Under the pieces are notes generated by a model. It was not told the origin of the DNA. It did not search any database and saw only the letters and a list, made by a program, of their open reading frames with translations. Position numbers and translations under genes: made by a program. A stretch of DNA of 64,000 bases from Microscillaceae bacterium. Its GTDB lineage: Bacteria > Bacteroidota > Bacteroidia > Cytophagales > Microscillaceae. The stretch spans positions 32,119 through 96,118 of the forward strand of contig DMXI01000105.1 of the NCBI GenBank assembly GCA_003483885.1, read 5' to 3'. Position 1 is the stretch's first letter, and every line of letters begins with the position of its first letter. Below, piece after piece: positions 25,089 to 35,900 of this stretch.

Positions 25089-27053
25089 ATGTCACAATTA
25101 GTGCAGCCAAACCAAGCAAAAGGCCAACTTCAGCAAGACCAACCGCAATCCAATGCCATTCAAAGAAAATCGTCTAAATACAAGGCGAAACAGCAGCCAA
25201 TTCAGGCCAAACAAACCCCAATAAAAGCTAAACAACAAGCTATTCAGGCCAAGCAAAAGCCAATTCAGGCTAAAACGAAGCCAGTATCCAAGAGCAATTC
25301 CGGAGGTCAAGGTTTGCCCAATTCTATGAAAAATAATATGGAAACCCTTGGTGGAGTAGACCTGAGCGATGTCAAAGTACACCATAACTCGGGAGAACCA
25401 CAAAAAGTAGGAGCATTGGCATATGCTCAAGGTACCGATATTCATTTGGCACCAGGGCAAGAAAAACACCTGGGACATGAGGCTTGGCATACTGTTCAGC
25501 AAAAGCAAGGGCGAGTAAAACCAACTACAGTTCAGGGTAAAGGATTTGCGGTAAACGACGATCCTCAACTGGAGAAGGAAGCTGATGTTATGGGAGAGAA
25601 AGCTACCCAAATGAAAGCTAAACCCGAAAGTGTAACTAACCAAACTAAAACAACTGATGTGACTAACACTCAACCAGCCCAAATGCAAGTAGCTCAGATG
25701 AAAATGCATAAGCTCAACGATGCGGCAGAATCCAGTTGGTTTGATTTTGATGGTGATAGTAGTGCTTTTGAGGTAGATCCTTACCTAAATATCCACGAAT
25801 ACGGTGAGGGATGGACTTGGGAAAATATCTACTTAAACCATAATCGTTTTTGGGATATGGAGGTATACGATTATGAAGATCAGGAAATAGACTATACTCG
25901 AGGCGCATTCTCCATTGATTCTGAAGTGTGGTCCTTGATTGACCAGTCCAGAGGGAATAATATGCAAGACTCTTCGGATATGTCTACTAATTTTACCTAT
26001 GAAAGAGGCGCTGATAACCAAGTAAAAGTAAAGTTAGCATCAGACAAGGAAGAAAAGAAATGGACTTATGGAGGAGATAAGCAGTACTATTATATCAAAA
26101 AGGCCAAAGTAAACGGAGATCTCATTACACAAGACATTACTTTTGGAACCAATGTAAAAGAAGTGGATGAAAGCTCTACCAGCACTACCGAGTCGGAAAG
26201 GGGATTTGATATAGACCTGGCGAGTGATATCAATCCAGGGATAGATAGTAGCGTAAAGCTGCATTTAGAAGCAGATGGAGAGGATATATTGATGATGTTA
26301 GCAGGGACAAAATTGTTTAAAGGAAGTTACAAAGCTTTGAATAAGTTTTTAAAGAAATATCCTGCCCTCAATAAGGTTCTTTCTTGGGATAAAATAGCGG
26401 AACTGTTTGCAAAACAGGAGCTTAAAATAGATTTAAATCCTTCGCTAAAAGCAGAACTTGAAACCCATTTTGGGGTGAAATTTAAGCGCAGTACCTCTAA
26501 AAGTCATACAAAAAACGAAAAATCAAAGTATACGGTGGGTGGAGCATTGGCTACTGAACGAAGTAAAATACTGGTGAACCAGATGGAAAAGAAAAAGCCT
26601 GAACCACCCCAAAAAGAAGAAAAAAAGAAAGAAGAGAAGGAAAAAGAGCCAACTCCTAAACAAGAACCTAAGAAAGAAAAAGCACCTAAACTGAAAGGAA
26701 CAGCAGCTTTTTACCAAAAAGATAGTGCAGAGCTTACCAAAGAGCATAAGGCTGCTATAGACAAATGGCTGATGGCTAATAAAGCGCACCTGGATGGTGT
26801 TATAGAGCCTGACCCGATTTATCAAATTGGCCTTACTGGACATACCAGTCGTGATGGTTCAGATCAGTATAACCAGGAACTGGCTATGAAGCGAATGGTG
26901 AGTGTATTGAATTACATTCGTCAAAAAGATGGTTTCCGACACTTGGGTAAAACCGCTTATTATAAACTAGTATCTAAGGGCGAAGCCGAGGCCTTTCAAC
27001 AGCTGGAGGTAGAGTCGGATCGAAGAGTAGATTTATGTTTGGTAAAGAAATAA
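25089..27053 (+). CDS. DUF4157 / OmpA-like protein of the contractile-injection-system type
   Basis: A lysine/glutamine-rich repeat region (about 28-62, units like QPIQAKQ) leads into a DUF4157 domain: LPNSMKNNMETLGGVDLSDVKVHHNS and then LGHEAWHTVQQ, with HEAWH at H130-H134 as a zinc-protease-like motif. The middle (about 200-500) is unrecognised. A charged linker KKKEEKEKEPTPKQEPKKEK precedes an OmpA-C-like domain (about 540-654: TGHTSRDGSDQYNQELAMKR). DUF4157 proteins are commonly encoded near extracellular contractile injection systems (eCIS) and are proposed cargo or assembly factors. No eCIS sheath, tube or baseplate gene is in the window, so it is an orphan here. There is no signal peptide. 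Confidence 0.85.
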   Translation: MSQLVQPNQAKGQLQQDQPQSNAIQRKSSKYKAKQQPIQAKQTPIKAKQQAIQAKQKPIQAKTKPVSKSNSGGQGLPNSMKNNMETLGGVDLSDVKVHHNSGEPQKVGALAYAQGTDIHLAPGQEKHLGHEAWHTVQQKQGRVKPTTVQGKGFAVNDDPQLEKEADVMGEKATQMKAKPESVTNQTKTTDVTNTQPAQMQVAQMKMHKLNDAAESSWFDFDGDSSAFEVDPYLNIHEYGEGWTWENIYLNHNRFWDMEVYDYEDQEIDYTRGAFSIDSEVWSLIDQSRGNNMQDSSDMSTNFTYERGADNQVKVKLASDKEEKKWTYGGDKQYYYIKKAKVNGDLITQDITFGTNVKEVDESSTSTTESERGFDIDLASDINPGIDSSVKLHLEADGEDILMMLAGTKLFKGSYKALNKFLKKYPALNKVLSWDKIAELFAKQELKIDLNPSLKAELETHFGVKFKRSTSKSHTKNEKSKYTVGGALATERSKILVNQMEKKKPEPPQKEEKKKEEKEKEPTPKQEPKKEKAPKLKGTAAFYQKDSAELTKEHKAAIDKWLMANKAHLDGVIEPDPIYQIGLTGHTSRDGSDQYNQELAMKRMVSVLNYIRQKDGFRHLGKTAYYKLVSKGEAEAFQQLEVESDRRVDLCLVKK

Positions 27054-27105
27054 TAAAACAGCTCAACTATTTTACCACAGGCGAAGCATTCGAATGATTA
27101 TTTTC

Positions 27106-27136
27106 TCCCCAGGATGTTCTATATCTTGGGGATTTT
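27106..27136 (+). terminator. Terminator after the DUF4157 gene
   Basis: TCCCCAGG pairs with CTTGGGGA, and a run of five T follows. It lies only 15 bases before the next start codon. Confidence 0.7.
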
Positions 27137-27150
27137 TCTAATTTTAGCGA

Positions 27151-28365
27151 ATGCTGTTCAATTTTGGCCCTCGGAGTTCCATCCTGTTGATATTCTTTTT
27201 CCACGGAGTGGTATTTGCCTATTTATTGTTTAAAAAAAGCCTGCAATATAAGCAAGTTTCGAGCAGGTGGTTAGGGGGATTTACCTTATTATGTTGTTTA
27301 TACATTTGCCCCTGGATGCTTGGCCATGCTGGGTGGTATGCCAATCAACCTTATCGTAATATTTTATTCTATGTACCTACCCAGCAAGTTTTTTTGCTCG
27401 GACCCTTCATTTATTTTTATACCCAAAGTTTGCTCAATAACTCCTTTCGGTTTCGCAAAAGGGATTGGTTACATTTTGTGCCAGGTTTTTTATATCTCCT
27501 CTATAGCCTGGTGGTTTTCCTGACCGATATGGTTATTCTAAAAGAATATTATTTCTATGAAAATCAGCGAGATAAAGACTTAGCAACTTGGTACCAACTG
27601 GCTGGATTGGGTTCTATGGGCATCTATTTTTGGGTGAGCCTGCGCGTGTATAATCATTACAAAAAACGCACTTATCAGGAATTGAGCTTTGCTGATCAGG
27701 TACAGTTTAAGTGGGTAAAGCGCTATCTCTGGGCCTTTATGCTCATGTTACTGTTTAGAGTCACCTTTTTACTCATATACCCCAACTGGGGTAGTTTTCC
27801 CAAGAAATGGTGGTATTACCTGTTTTTTGCCTTGTTATTTTATTATATCACCCTATCGGGATATGCCAACACCATTCGGTCAAATATTTATTTTGATGCT
27901 GATGAACCAGAAGGTTTACCCCAAAATGAGGTTAAAAGTGAAGACCTTGAAGCCCTTGAAAAAATAGTAGAGCCTGACGCTGAAATTCCCAAACCCTCTT
28001 TCGAGAATATTGACTATCAGTACTGGAAGCAAAAAGTACTTACGCTCATGGAGGAAGACAAATTGTATAAAAATCAATTGTTGAAGATTACCGATATTGC
28101 AGAAGCACTACAGACCAATGCTCGAGTGATTTCTCGCCTGATTAACCAAGAGTTTGAGATGAACTTCAACGACTTCGTGAATCATTATCGAGTGCAAGCT
28201 GTCAAAGAACAAATCGATCAGCAAGCCCACGAAAACTACACCTTGTTAGGTATTGCGATGGAGTGTGGGTTTAATTCTAAAACAACTTTTAACCGAGCCT
28301 TTAAAAAATTTCTGGATATGTCACCCCGCGCCTACCTCAATCAGGAGTACAAAATGTCAAAATAA
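27151..28365 (+). CDS. Membrane-bound AraC-family regulator
   Basis: Seven or so hydrophobic helices fill residues 10-245 (for example ILLIFFFHGVVFAYLLF). A linker follows, and residues of about 295-404 form an AraC double helix-turn-helix (LLGIAMECGFNSKTTFNRAFKKFLDMSP). This N-terminal 7TM-like form is common in Bacteroidota. It probably senses an envelope or membrane signal. The serine hydrolase gene follows after 82 bases and may be its target. Confidence 0.9.
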   Translation: MLFNFGPRSSILLIFFFHGVVFAYLLFKKSLQYKQVSSRWLGGFTLLCCLYICPWMLGHAGWYANQPYRNILFYVPTQQVFLLGPFIYFYTQSLLNNSFRFRKRDWLHFVPGFLYLLYSLVVFLTDMVILKEYYFYENQRDKDLATWYQLAGLGSMGIYFWVSLRVYNHYKKRTYQELSFADQVQFKWVKRYLWAFMLMLLFRVTFLLIYPNWGSFPKKWWYYLFFALLFYYITLSGYANTIRSNIYFDADEPEGLPQNEVKSEDLEALEKIVEPDAEIPKPSFENIDYQYWKQKVLTLMEEDKLYKNQLLKITDIAEALQTNARVISRLINQEFEMNFNDFVNHYRVQAVKEQIDQQAHENYTLLGIAMECGFNSKTTFNRAFKKFLDMSPRAYLNQEYKMSK

Positions 28366-28447
28366 AGGTTCATATCATGATTTGGAGCGTTTCAAATGAT
28401 GCAAAGACCCATATTTGAGCCATTATTCATTTTTAAATCATATAACC

Positions 28448-30124
28448 ATGATGTTTCGATTTGTTATTCAAACAACACTCAGTATTTTTTCATCATTATG
28501 TATCATCTCTAGTGCTTATGCTCAAGTATGGACTCCCGAAAAAAAGCAACAGATTAACCAATATTTACAAGGGCTCAAATCAGATACTTCTGGACTGGCG
28601 ATAGGAGTAGTATACAATGGCAAGGTAGTGTATGAACAGTACCTGGGGTTGGCCAACCTGGAGCATCAGGTCAAAGTATTTGAAAAAACCAGATTTAACA
28701 TTGCTTCCAATGCCAAACAATTCACTGCGCTGTGCATATTAAAACTAGCCACCGAAGGTAAACTCAGCCTCAAAGATGATATAAGAAAATATCTACCTAA
28801 GCTATATCCCGATATTGCTACCCCTATTACACTAGAGCAAATGCTCAACCACACCAGTGGTATTCGAACTTCTGAGGAGTTACTTGATTTGCAAAATAAA
28901 GTCTGGTGGAAAGAAGTTGGGTTCAGCAATCGCGATGTGTTTCGTTTGACAGAAAAACAAAAAACACTGAATTTTACCCCAGGAACCGAACATTTATATA
29001 GTAATACCAACTACATTTTATTGACCGAGGTAATTAAAAAAATCACCAAGAAAAAGTTTAGCCAATACGCGAAAAAACTTTTTGAAGACTTGGGTATGAA
29101 ACAAACCTTATTCAAAACCAGGTATATGGCAGTTATCCCTCACAAAGCTAGCCCCTATGGTAAGTGGGGAAAAAACTGGGTAGTGGAGCCAAGCTTAAAC
29201 AAAAACCATGGCGATGGCAATTTGTACACCACCCTGTCAGATCAATTGCGCTGGGAACAATTAATACAGCAGCCGTCCTTATTGCCACAATGGAGTAAAA
29301 TCATTCAAAAGAGTCAATTGCCCATCGAAGCAAGCAAATATCAGAAATATGGGTACGGGTTGATGTTTGGTACTTATAAAGGAGTGCCTTATCGTTATCA
29401 TTATGGACAAACAGCAGCTTATGGAGCTACTTTTCTTCGTTTTCCGCAACATGGTTTGGCAATTGTAGCTATGGGTAATAGCAGGAACTTGCCCGATGAA
29501 CAAGTGGCCGATCAATTGGTGAATATCATTTTAGGAAAAAAGATCGCACAAAAGCAAAGTTTTGATGCTCAACCGAGTAAAGTGATAAGCAAAAAGAGGG
29601 ATTTAAAAAACCTGGAAGGATATTATAAGGGAGAATATGACCTGATTATCAAAATAGTAGCCAAAGGCGATCAGTTATACCGGGAAATGTACCAAAGAGA
29701 CCCTGTAAAAATGATTCATGAAAAAGGTGATTTATACCACTACAGCAATAGTGATATACTGAAAATGTACTTTTCCCCAAACAAAGGGAAGCCCACTCAA
29801 TTTACTTTGTATCATCCTGAAATTGCCCCACGAGTGTTTCAAAAACTCCCTCAATTTGAGCCTACGAAGGCTTACTTACAAACCATTCGAGGAAGGTACT
29901 ATAATGATGAATTGAATGTTTATTTTAACCTACGTTATGTAAAAGACAACCAAGTAGAAGTAAAAACGGCTGATGACAAATACACTGCTACCTTGGTGTA
30001 TAAAGATTATTTAAGAGCGGGAGGGTATCAGGTGGATTTGATACGGGGAAAAAACAATCAAATTCAAGAGCTACGTTTAAAAAGTGGAAGAATTAAAAAT
30101 GTAGTGTTTAAGCGGGTAAATTAA
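28448..30124 (+). CDS. Serine hydrolase, beta-lactamase/penicillin-binding type
   Basis: The ATG at 28448 gives a signal peptide ending near residue 26 (SSAYAQ). The SxxK motif is S87-N-A-K90, YSN lies in HLYSNTNY, and a third motif HYG lies in YRYHYGQTAAYG. Residues after about 400 form a C-terminal beta domain with DUF3471-like strands. Class C-type serine hydrolases cleave D-Ala peptides, esters or beta-lactams; the substrate is unknown. It ends at the terminator 30173-30214. Confidence 0.9.
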   Translation: MMFRFVIQTTLSIFSSLCIISSAYAQVWTPEKKQQINQYLQGLKSDTSGLAIGVVYNGKVVYEQYLGLANLEHQVKVFEKTRFNIASNAKQFTALCILKLATEGKLSLKDDIRKYLPKLYPDIATPITLEQMLNHTSGIRTSEELLDLQNKVWWKEVGFSNRDVFRLTEKQKTLNFTPGTEHLYSNTNYILLTEVIKKITKKKFSQYAKKLFEDLGMKQTLFKTRYMAVIPHKASPYGKWGKNWVVEPSLNKNHGDGNLYTTLSDQLRWEQLIQQPSLLPQWSKIIQKSQLPIEASKYQKYGYGLMFGTYKGVPYRYHYGQTAAYGATFLRFPQHGLAIVAMGNSRNLPDEQVADQLVNIILGKKIAQKQSFDAQPSKVISKKRDLKNLEGYYKGEYDLIIKIVAKGDQLYREMYQRDPVKMIHEKGDLYHYSNSDILKMYFSPNKGKPTQFTLYHPEIAPRVFQKLPQFEPTKAYLQTIRGRYYNDELNVYFNLRYVKDNQVEVKTADDKYTATLVYKDYLRAGGYQVDLIRGKNNQIQELRLKSGRIKNVVFKRVN

Positions 30125-30172
30125 ACTCGTGGTAACAAGGTATCAACATAATAGATTCAATATCAATAGTTG

Positions 30173-30214
30173 AACGCTGAATTTGGCGTTAGAGTAATTC
30201 TAAATTCAGCGTTT
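30173..30214 (+). terminator. Hairpin terminator
   Basis: AACGCTGAATTT pairs perfectly with AAATTCAGCGTT. A short T-rich end follows. It ends the serine hydrolase transcript. Confidence 0.85.
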
Positions 30215-30235
30215 ATTGAATGATATTTGGTTTTA

Positions 30236-30395
30236 GAGCTTTTTTAAATTTTCGTTTAAAGTAGATTTTTTGATGTATTTTAGGATTAGATGCGTCAAAT
30301 TTTGAGGTAATAGCAGCGCTATTGCAGATAAATTTGACAATATATAATCACAAAAGACGCGAAAAAGAACTAATCAATGAATTTTAAACAAGCTC
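30236..30395. repeat. 160-bp palindromic interspersed repeat, copy B
   Basis: Matches 3156-3315 in sequence and exact length: GAGCT...TTTAAATTTTCGTTTA at one end, GATTAGATGCGTCAAATTTTGA in the middle, and TGAATTTTAAACAAGCTC at the other end. The bases TTA stand on both sides and could be a short target duplication. It lies directly after a terminator and 7 bases before the stop of the SpoIIE gene. Confidence 0.85.
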
Positions 30396-30402
30396 TTAGA
30401 CC

Positions 30403-32595
30403 TTAAGCCATCTTCCAACCCATCACCGCAATGTCATCACGTTGTTCAGTGCCTTCCATATGTTTAGCCAAAATGCTTTCAAGTTTGGTTTTTTGTTCAT
30501 CCAAAGGTAAAAGATGAATCTTACAAATGGCTTCCTTGAAACGCCCCTGGCTAAACTTGATGCGATTGATGTCATTCTGATCAGTGTACCCATCCGAAAA
30601 CAAGTAAAAAGTCGTATCGCGAGGTACACTGATTGCGTGTTGTGTAAAGTCTTTATTTCTTTTAAGAAATCCTCCAATGGCTTTGCGACTGGGCAATGCC
30701 TCTTCTATTTGCTCTATGCCAGAGTAGGCATACCACAACGGACGGCGAGCACCCGCAAAAGTGAGCTTTAGGGTTTCACCAGTGGTTTCTTCAAATACAC
30801 ACATCCCCAGATCCATCCCGTTTTGGTTGTTATTTTCCTGTTGGCGCAAAATGTTCCGCACTTCCTGGTTCATCATCGTGAGAATACTCATAGGTTCTGT
30901 TACCCTTAAGTTTTTGATGATACGATCAAGCAGGGCCGAGGCCAACATAGCCATAAATCCCCCGATTACGCCGTGACCAGTACCATCACCTACCACCACA
31001 AAAGTTTTGTTTTCTACTTTCTCTACCCAATAAAAATCTCCAGACACAATGTGTTTGGGTTTAAACAAAATAAAATGTTCGGGAACAAACTTTGCAATGT
31101 CGGATGGGTGAGGAAAAGTGGTTTGTTGCAAATGATTGGCTGCTTTGAGGCTTTGAGTAATGTTAAAATGCTGCTTTTCTAAACGTTGACGCTGATCTTC
31201 TATAAAATCCCGCTGGGTTGTAATTTCATCTTGCTGTTGATACAATTCATGATTGAGTTGCACCAATTTTTCGTTGCTTTTTTTCTTGATATTATAAAAA
31301 CGGTAAACCACAAATACTAAAAGCAAAGCGATGAGCAGGCCCAAACCCGCAATCACAATGATAAGGTTTTGCCGATGAATGGTATTTTCCTGTGCCTGCT
31401 GTTGCTTTTCGAGTTTTAAAATTTCATTTTCTTTTTGCTCAGTCTCAAAACGAGTTTTCATTTGAGCAATTTGAGCACTTTTAGTTTGGTTAAAAATGCT
31501 ATCCTTTAGCGTAGTATATTTTTGATAAAATGCCAGTGCTTCTAAATGCTTACCTTGAGTAGAGTCCAATCTTGCCTGAAACAAAAAATTATCCTTGAGT
31601 ACATTCTTAGAACCAGATTTTTGGGCTAAAACTCGAGCTTCTTGTAAATATTCGCGGGCTTTGTCATATTTCCTAAGGGCACGATAGCTTTCGGCAATAA
31701 AATTACCAGTAATTGCTCTCGAGTTAGGATTGCCCAGTTCTTCTTCTAAAAGGTACGACTTCTGGTAGTATTCAATGGCTTTGGTGTGTTTATTCAGCGC
31801 CGCGTTAATTTCTCCAATATTGTGATAAGATACCGATTGTCCTGTTTTATTACCTGTTTTTAGCCCAATAGTCAATGCTTTTTTATAATAGTCCAGCGCT
31901 TCTGAGTACTTTTTCATAACCTGGCTTATTCTGCCCAAGTTGGTATAGCCCGAGGAAATGCCTGACAGGTAATTGACTTTTAGATGCCCTTCCAGAGCTA
32001 AGCGGTAATATTTTGCGGCCTCTTTATATTCTTCTCTTTTTTTATAATTTACGCCTAAGTTATTGTAGCAACTAGCCAATGCTTTGGTGTTTCCTGTACT
32101 TTTAAAATATTTGATTGCTTTGAAATAATAATCAATGGCTACATCGTATTGAGCCTGAGATCCTGCCACTGACGCTAAATTGAATTGGATACTAGCAACC
32201 CGACTTGGCTGCTTTATTTTGCGATACATCTCGAGGCTTTTTTTATAATATTGAGTGGCTTGTGGATAGTTTCCCACTACAAATTGACTAATTCCTAAAG
32301 TATTGTAGGCGTTGGCAATACCTTGGAAAAAATTTAGTTTTTCGGCAATTTGAAGTGCTTTTTGACCGAGCTCCTGCGTTTTTTTAGGATCAGAGGTATA
32401 ATAAGCGGCTCCGGCCTGGTTCAATAAGTTTACATATTGTGTATCTTTTTTGGGGTAATTTTTTAAAACTTCGTACAAACTATCCGCAACTTGGGATTGT
32501 GCCCAAGCAGTAGATAAAGAGAATAAAAGCAGTAAAACTAACCAAATAGGAGAATAAGTAGCGATTGAATGTAAACGAAATATTTTTAAAAACAT
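30403..32595 (-). CDS. TPR-containing SpoIIE-type PP2C phosphatase
   Basis: Signal-like N-terminus (about 12-32), then about eight TPR units (40-360; A-x-x-YYKKALEG-type helices), a coiled coil, one membrane helix (about 410-430), a second coiled coil and a C-terminal SpoIIE/PP2C domain (about 490-730) with HIVSGDFYWVE, VVGDGTGHGVIGGFMAM and YLFSDGYTDQ metal-binding Asp residues. RsbU/SpoIIE-like phosphatases act on STAS-type anti-anti-sigma or similar proteins. STAS-like proteins at 49823 and 57186 are candidate partners by inference. From 32596 to 32988, upstream, I see AT-rich sequence but no clear element. Confidence 0.92.
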   Translation of the reverse strand: MFLKIFRLHSIATYSPIWLVLLLLFSLSTAWAQSQVADSLYEVLKNYPKKDTQYVNLLNQAGAAYYTSDPKKTQELGQKALQIAEKLNFFQGIANAYNTLGISQFVVGNYPQATQYYKKSLEMYRKIKQPSRVASIQFNLASVAGSQAQYDVAIDYYFKAIKYFKSTGNTKALASCYNNLGVNYKKREEYKEAAKYYRLALEGHLKVNYLSGISSGYTNLGRISQVMKKYSEALDYYKKALTIGLKTGNKTGQSVSYHNIGEINAALNKHTKAIEYYQKSYLLEEELGNPNSRAITGNFIAESYRALRKYDKAREYLQEARVLAQKSGSKNVLKDNFLFQARLDSTQGKHLEALAFYQKYTTLKDSIFNQTKSAQIAQMKTRFETEQKENEILKLEKQQQAQENTIHRQNLIIVIAGLGLLIALLLVFVVYRFYNIKKKSNEKLVQLNHELYQQQDEITTQRDFIEDQRQRLEKQHFNITQSLKAANHLQQTTFPHPSDIAKFVPEHFILFKPKHIVSGDFYWVEKVENKTFVVVGDGTGHGVIGGFMAMLASALLDRIIKNLRVTEPMSILTMMNQEVRNILRQQENNNQNGMDLGMCVFEETTGETLKLTFAGARRPLWYAYSGIEQIEEALPSRKAIGGFLKRNKDFTQHAISVPRDTTFYLFSDGYTDQNDINRIKFSQGRFKEAICKIHLLPLDEQKTKLESILAKHMEGTEQRDDIAVMGWKMA

Positions 32596-32988
32596 ATAGT
32601 ATTGAGTAATGAAAGTATTGTCAGGATGAAAGGAAGGATAATAGCACTTACAAAAAATTGAACACTAAAAATAAAAAATATTCGGGGGAATAAGAAGCCA
32701 CAAGACATCTAATTCGTATGCATCATATTAAAGATTGAGTTTGTAAATATTTATCAGCGTAGAAATTTTTTGAATGAACGTTTTGTTTGATTCATGATTA
32801 TTTTTTGGTTTTTAGAGCAACGTTGTAGTTCAAAATCCTGTAAAGTTAGCAGGGCATAAGTGATTTATAAGTAGTGATACATATAACGAATTTACCTCAC
32901 CTTTGAATGAGTAATTGTATAAACCTGAAATGGCCATTGCCTGAATTTTGCGCATAAACTAAACTATAAGAGCTGTTCTAAAGTGTAA

Positions 32989-35900
32989 ATGCGATTTTTT
33001 TTATCCCACATATTCTTTTCTCTAATGATGGTATTCATAGCCACAATTACGCTCAAGGCCCAAAACCTCGAGCGCTGTAAATGGGTGAAATACAGTCAAA
33101 AAGGAATTGCTTTGGATACACTATCATTGGTAAATGGCAGTATTAAGATTAAAAACCAACCCAATCTCCGAGCCATTTATGACGTGAGCACCAACCAGGT
33201 AAAATTCAACCAGTCGTTTACCGATTCGGTACTGGTATGTTATCAGGTACTACCTTTTTTACTCAACAAAAAAAACTTCAAACGTGACATTGCCGAATAC
33301 AACGACACCACCAAGTTTGATCAAAATCCTTATTTGAGGTTCAAAACCGTCGAAAAGCGAGAAGAAATATTCAGTACTCCTGGTATACAAAAAAGCGGAA
33401 GCCTCACCCGTGGGCTAGGAGTGGGCAATCAACAAAGTGTGTTTGTCAATTCGGCGCTCAACCTACAACTCGAAGGCCAACTAACCAAAGATGTGTCAGT
33501 GTTGGCAACCATTTCTGACCAACAGGTACCCTTTCAACCAGAAGGCAATACCCAGCAAATTCAGGAATTCGACCGGGTCTTTATCCAATTTAGACACAAA
33601 GGAGGGAGCCGACTTACCGTAGGCGATGTGGTTTTTCGTAACCAACCCTCCCAATTCCTCAAATATTACAAAAACGTACAGGGAGGCTTACTGGAATTCG
33701 ATTACCAAGCTTTTCCCGAAGAGAAACAAAGCCAAGCCAAAACCAAGGTGGGAATAGCCTTATCCAAGGGAAAGTTTGCCTCTATTTGGATCAATAATCA
33801 ATTGCGTGAAGGAGTGCAAGGCCCTTATCGTTTGCCAGGACCCAATGGGGAGCGCTTCATCATTATTTTGGCCAACTCCGAAAAAGTATATCTCGATGGT
33901 AAATTGCTTAAGCGAGGTTTCAACTTTGACTATACCATTGATTACAACAACGCCGAGATCACCTTTAATACCAATGTGGTCATTACCCAGTTTTCTCGGG
34001 TAAGAGTTGACTTTGAATATTCTGACCGTAATTATAACCGAACCATATTGACTGCCAGCCATTATCAGGATTATAAGAAGTTCACCATTTTTGGTAACTA
34101 TTATGAATCTACCGATAGCCGTAACAATCCCGTAGGGTTAACACTGTCTGATAACGATATCGATTTACTAGCTCAAGCGGGAGATGACCCCAACCTGGCT
34201 TTGGTAAGCAGTGTAGATTCAGTAGGTTTTATAGAAAACCAAATCCTTTATCGTTTACAAGATACCTTAGTCAACGGACAGGTTTTTCCTATCTATCGTT
34301 ATGCACCTGATTCTTCGGGCGTTTTTAGGATTTCGTTTACCGAAATAGGACCCAATCGGGGAGACTATCGTTTGCTGCAAACTACTGCCAATGGACGTGT
34401 GTTTGAATGGGTAGCTCCTGTAAATGGCATACCACAGGGCAGCTTTACCCCTCAAAGGGTGGTACCTACCCCCACCAAACGAAAAATGATGACTGTGGGA
34501 GTAGCCTATAATTTTACCAAACAAGACAGAGTATATGCCGAAATGGCCTTTTCGGAAAGAGATTTAAATCGTTTTTCTGATCTTGACGATGAAGATAACC
34601 AAGGACGGGCTTTCAAAGTGGGGTATATAAACCAAGGGCGAAAATTTCACTGGGGCAAAGGATATCAATGGTTGGCCGATATTAGTCTAGAATGGGACGA
34701 AGCTACTTTTTTGCCCATTGATCGTTTCCGTAGTGTAGAGTTTGACCGAGACTGGAGCATCAATGTGGACACCTCGCAAGTAGACGACCTTATATTTAAA
34801 GGGAAAATTGGAATCAAGAAAGACAAAAACAATCAATTCATCTACGAATACAATCAGCGTTTACGAGGAACCCAAGTAGATGGCTGGCAACAAAAACTAG
34901 ACATTGCCAAACGCATTGGTCCCTGGCAGCTCACTACCCAAGGCTTTCTGATGCGCAACCAACAAACACTACAGGTAAATGCTGCACCAGCTCCGGTTTT
35001 ATCTTCTTGGGAGCGATTCAAAGGAGATTTAGGGTATCATCATCGTTGGGCAGTATTAGGGTATAATTATTCATTGGATAAAAATCAGGTTACTGTCTTA
35101 GCTTCTGATTCTGTAATCGCCACTGCGATGAATTTTGAGCAGCACCAATGGTATTTGCGTAATGCAGATTCAGCCCGTATTCGTTGGTCAGTGGATTATA
35201 GCTTACGCTATGACAACCTTCCTCAAGAAGGCAAGCTCATTCGTAACCTGGAATCCAATACTGTGAATGCCCGTTTGAACGCTCGCTTCAATCAAAATCA
35301 GCAACTAGGGTTAATAATGACCTATCGTACTATTAACAACTTGCGTGATACTACCTCCAACAATGATTTGAACGCTGATAATATTATGGGGCGAATAGAT
35401 TGGAATGGATTCTTTTTTGAACGAGCGTTACGCTCCGAACTCACCTTTGCTACTTCTACCGGGCGAGAGCTGCGACGAGAATTCGTGTTTATTCAGGTAA
35501 TTAACGGACAAGGTACCCATACTTGGCGCGATGACAATGGTGATGGTATTCAAGACCTCAATGAATTTTACCTGGCCGTCAATTTCGACGAACGTAATTA
35601 TATCAAAGTATTTACCCCCACCGACCAATTTATTCGAGCTTTTACCAACAACTTTAACTATAGGGTCAGTTTACGAGCTCCTTATAGTTGGCGTAAGTCT
35701 ACAAGTGCCCCCCAAGTATTTTTGAGCAAGTTCTCAGCCAATACTTCCTGGACAATTGTTCGGCGCCTGACCGATGAAGATATTTATAATCGCTTTGTAC
35801 CCTTTAGTAATCGTATTGCCGACCAAGACTTATTGTCAACCCGCGAAGTAGTACGTAGTACCTTATTTTTTAACCGGACCAATCCAGCGTATGGGCTTAC

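Noticed and set aside
25089..25400. A possible CRISPR-like short tandem array from the K/Q repeats
   Set aside because: The repeats are short, in frame, and vary as protein repeats do; there are no spacers.
25098..25709. A 203-codon open frame on the minus strand of the DUF4157 gene
   Set aside because: It is opposite a well-supported coding region and its composition is that of a shadow of the repeated K/Q region.
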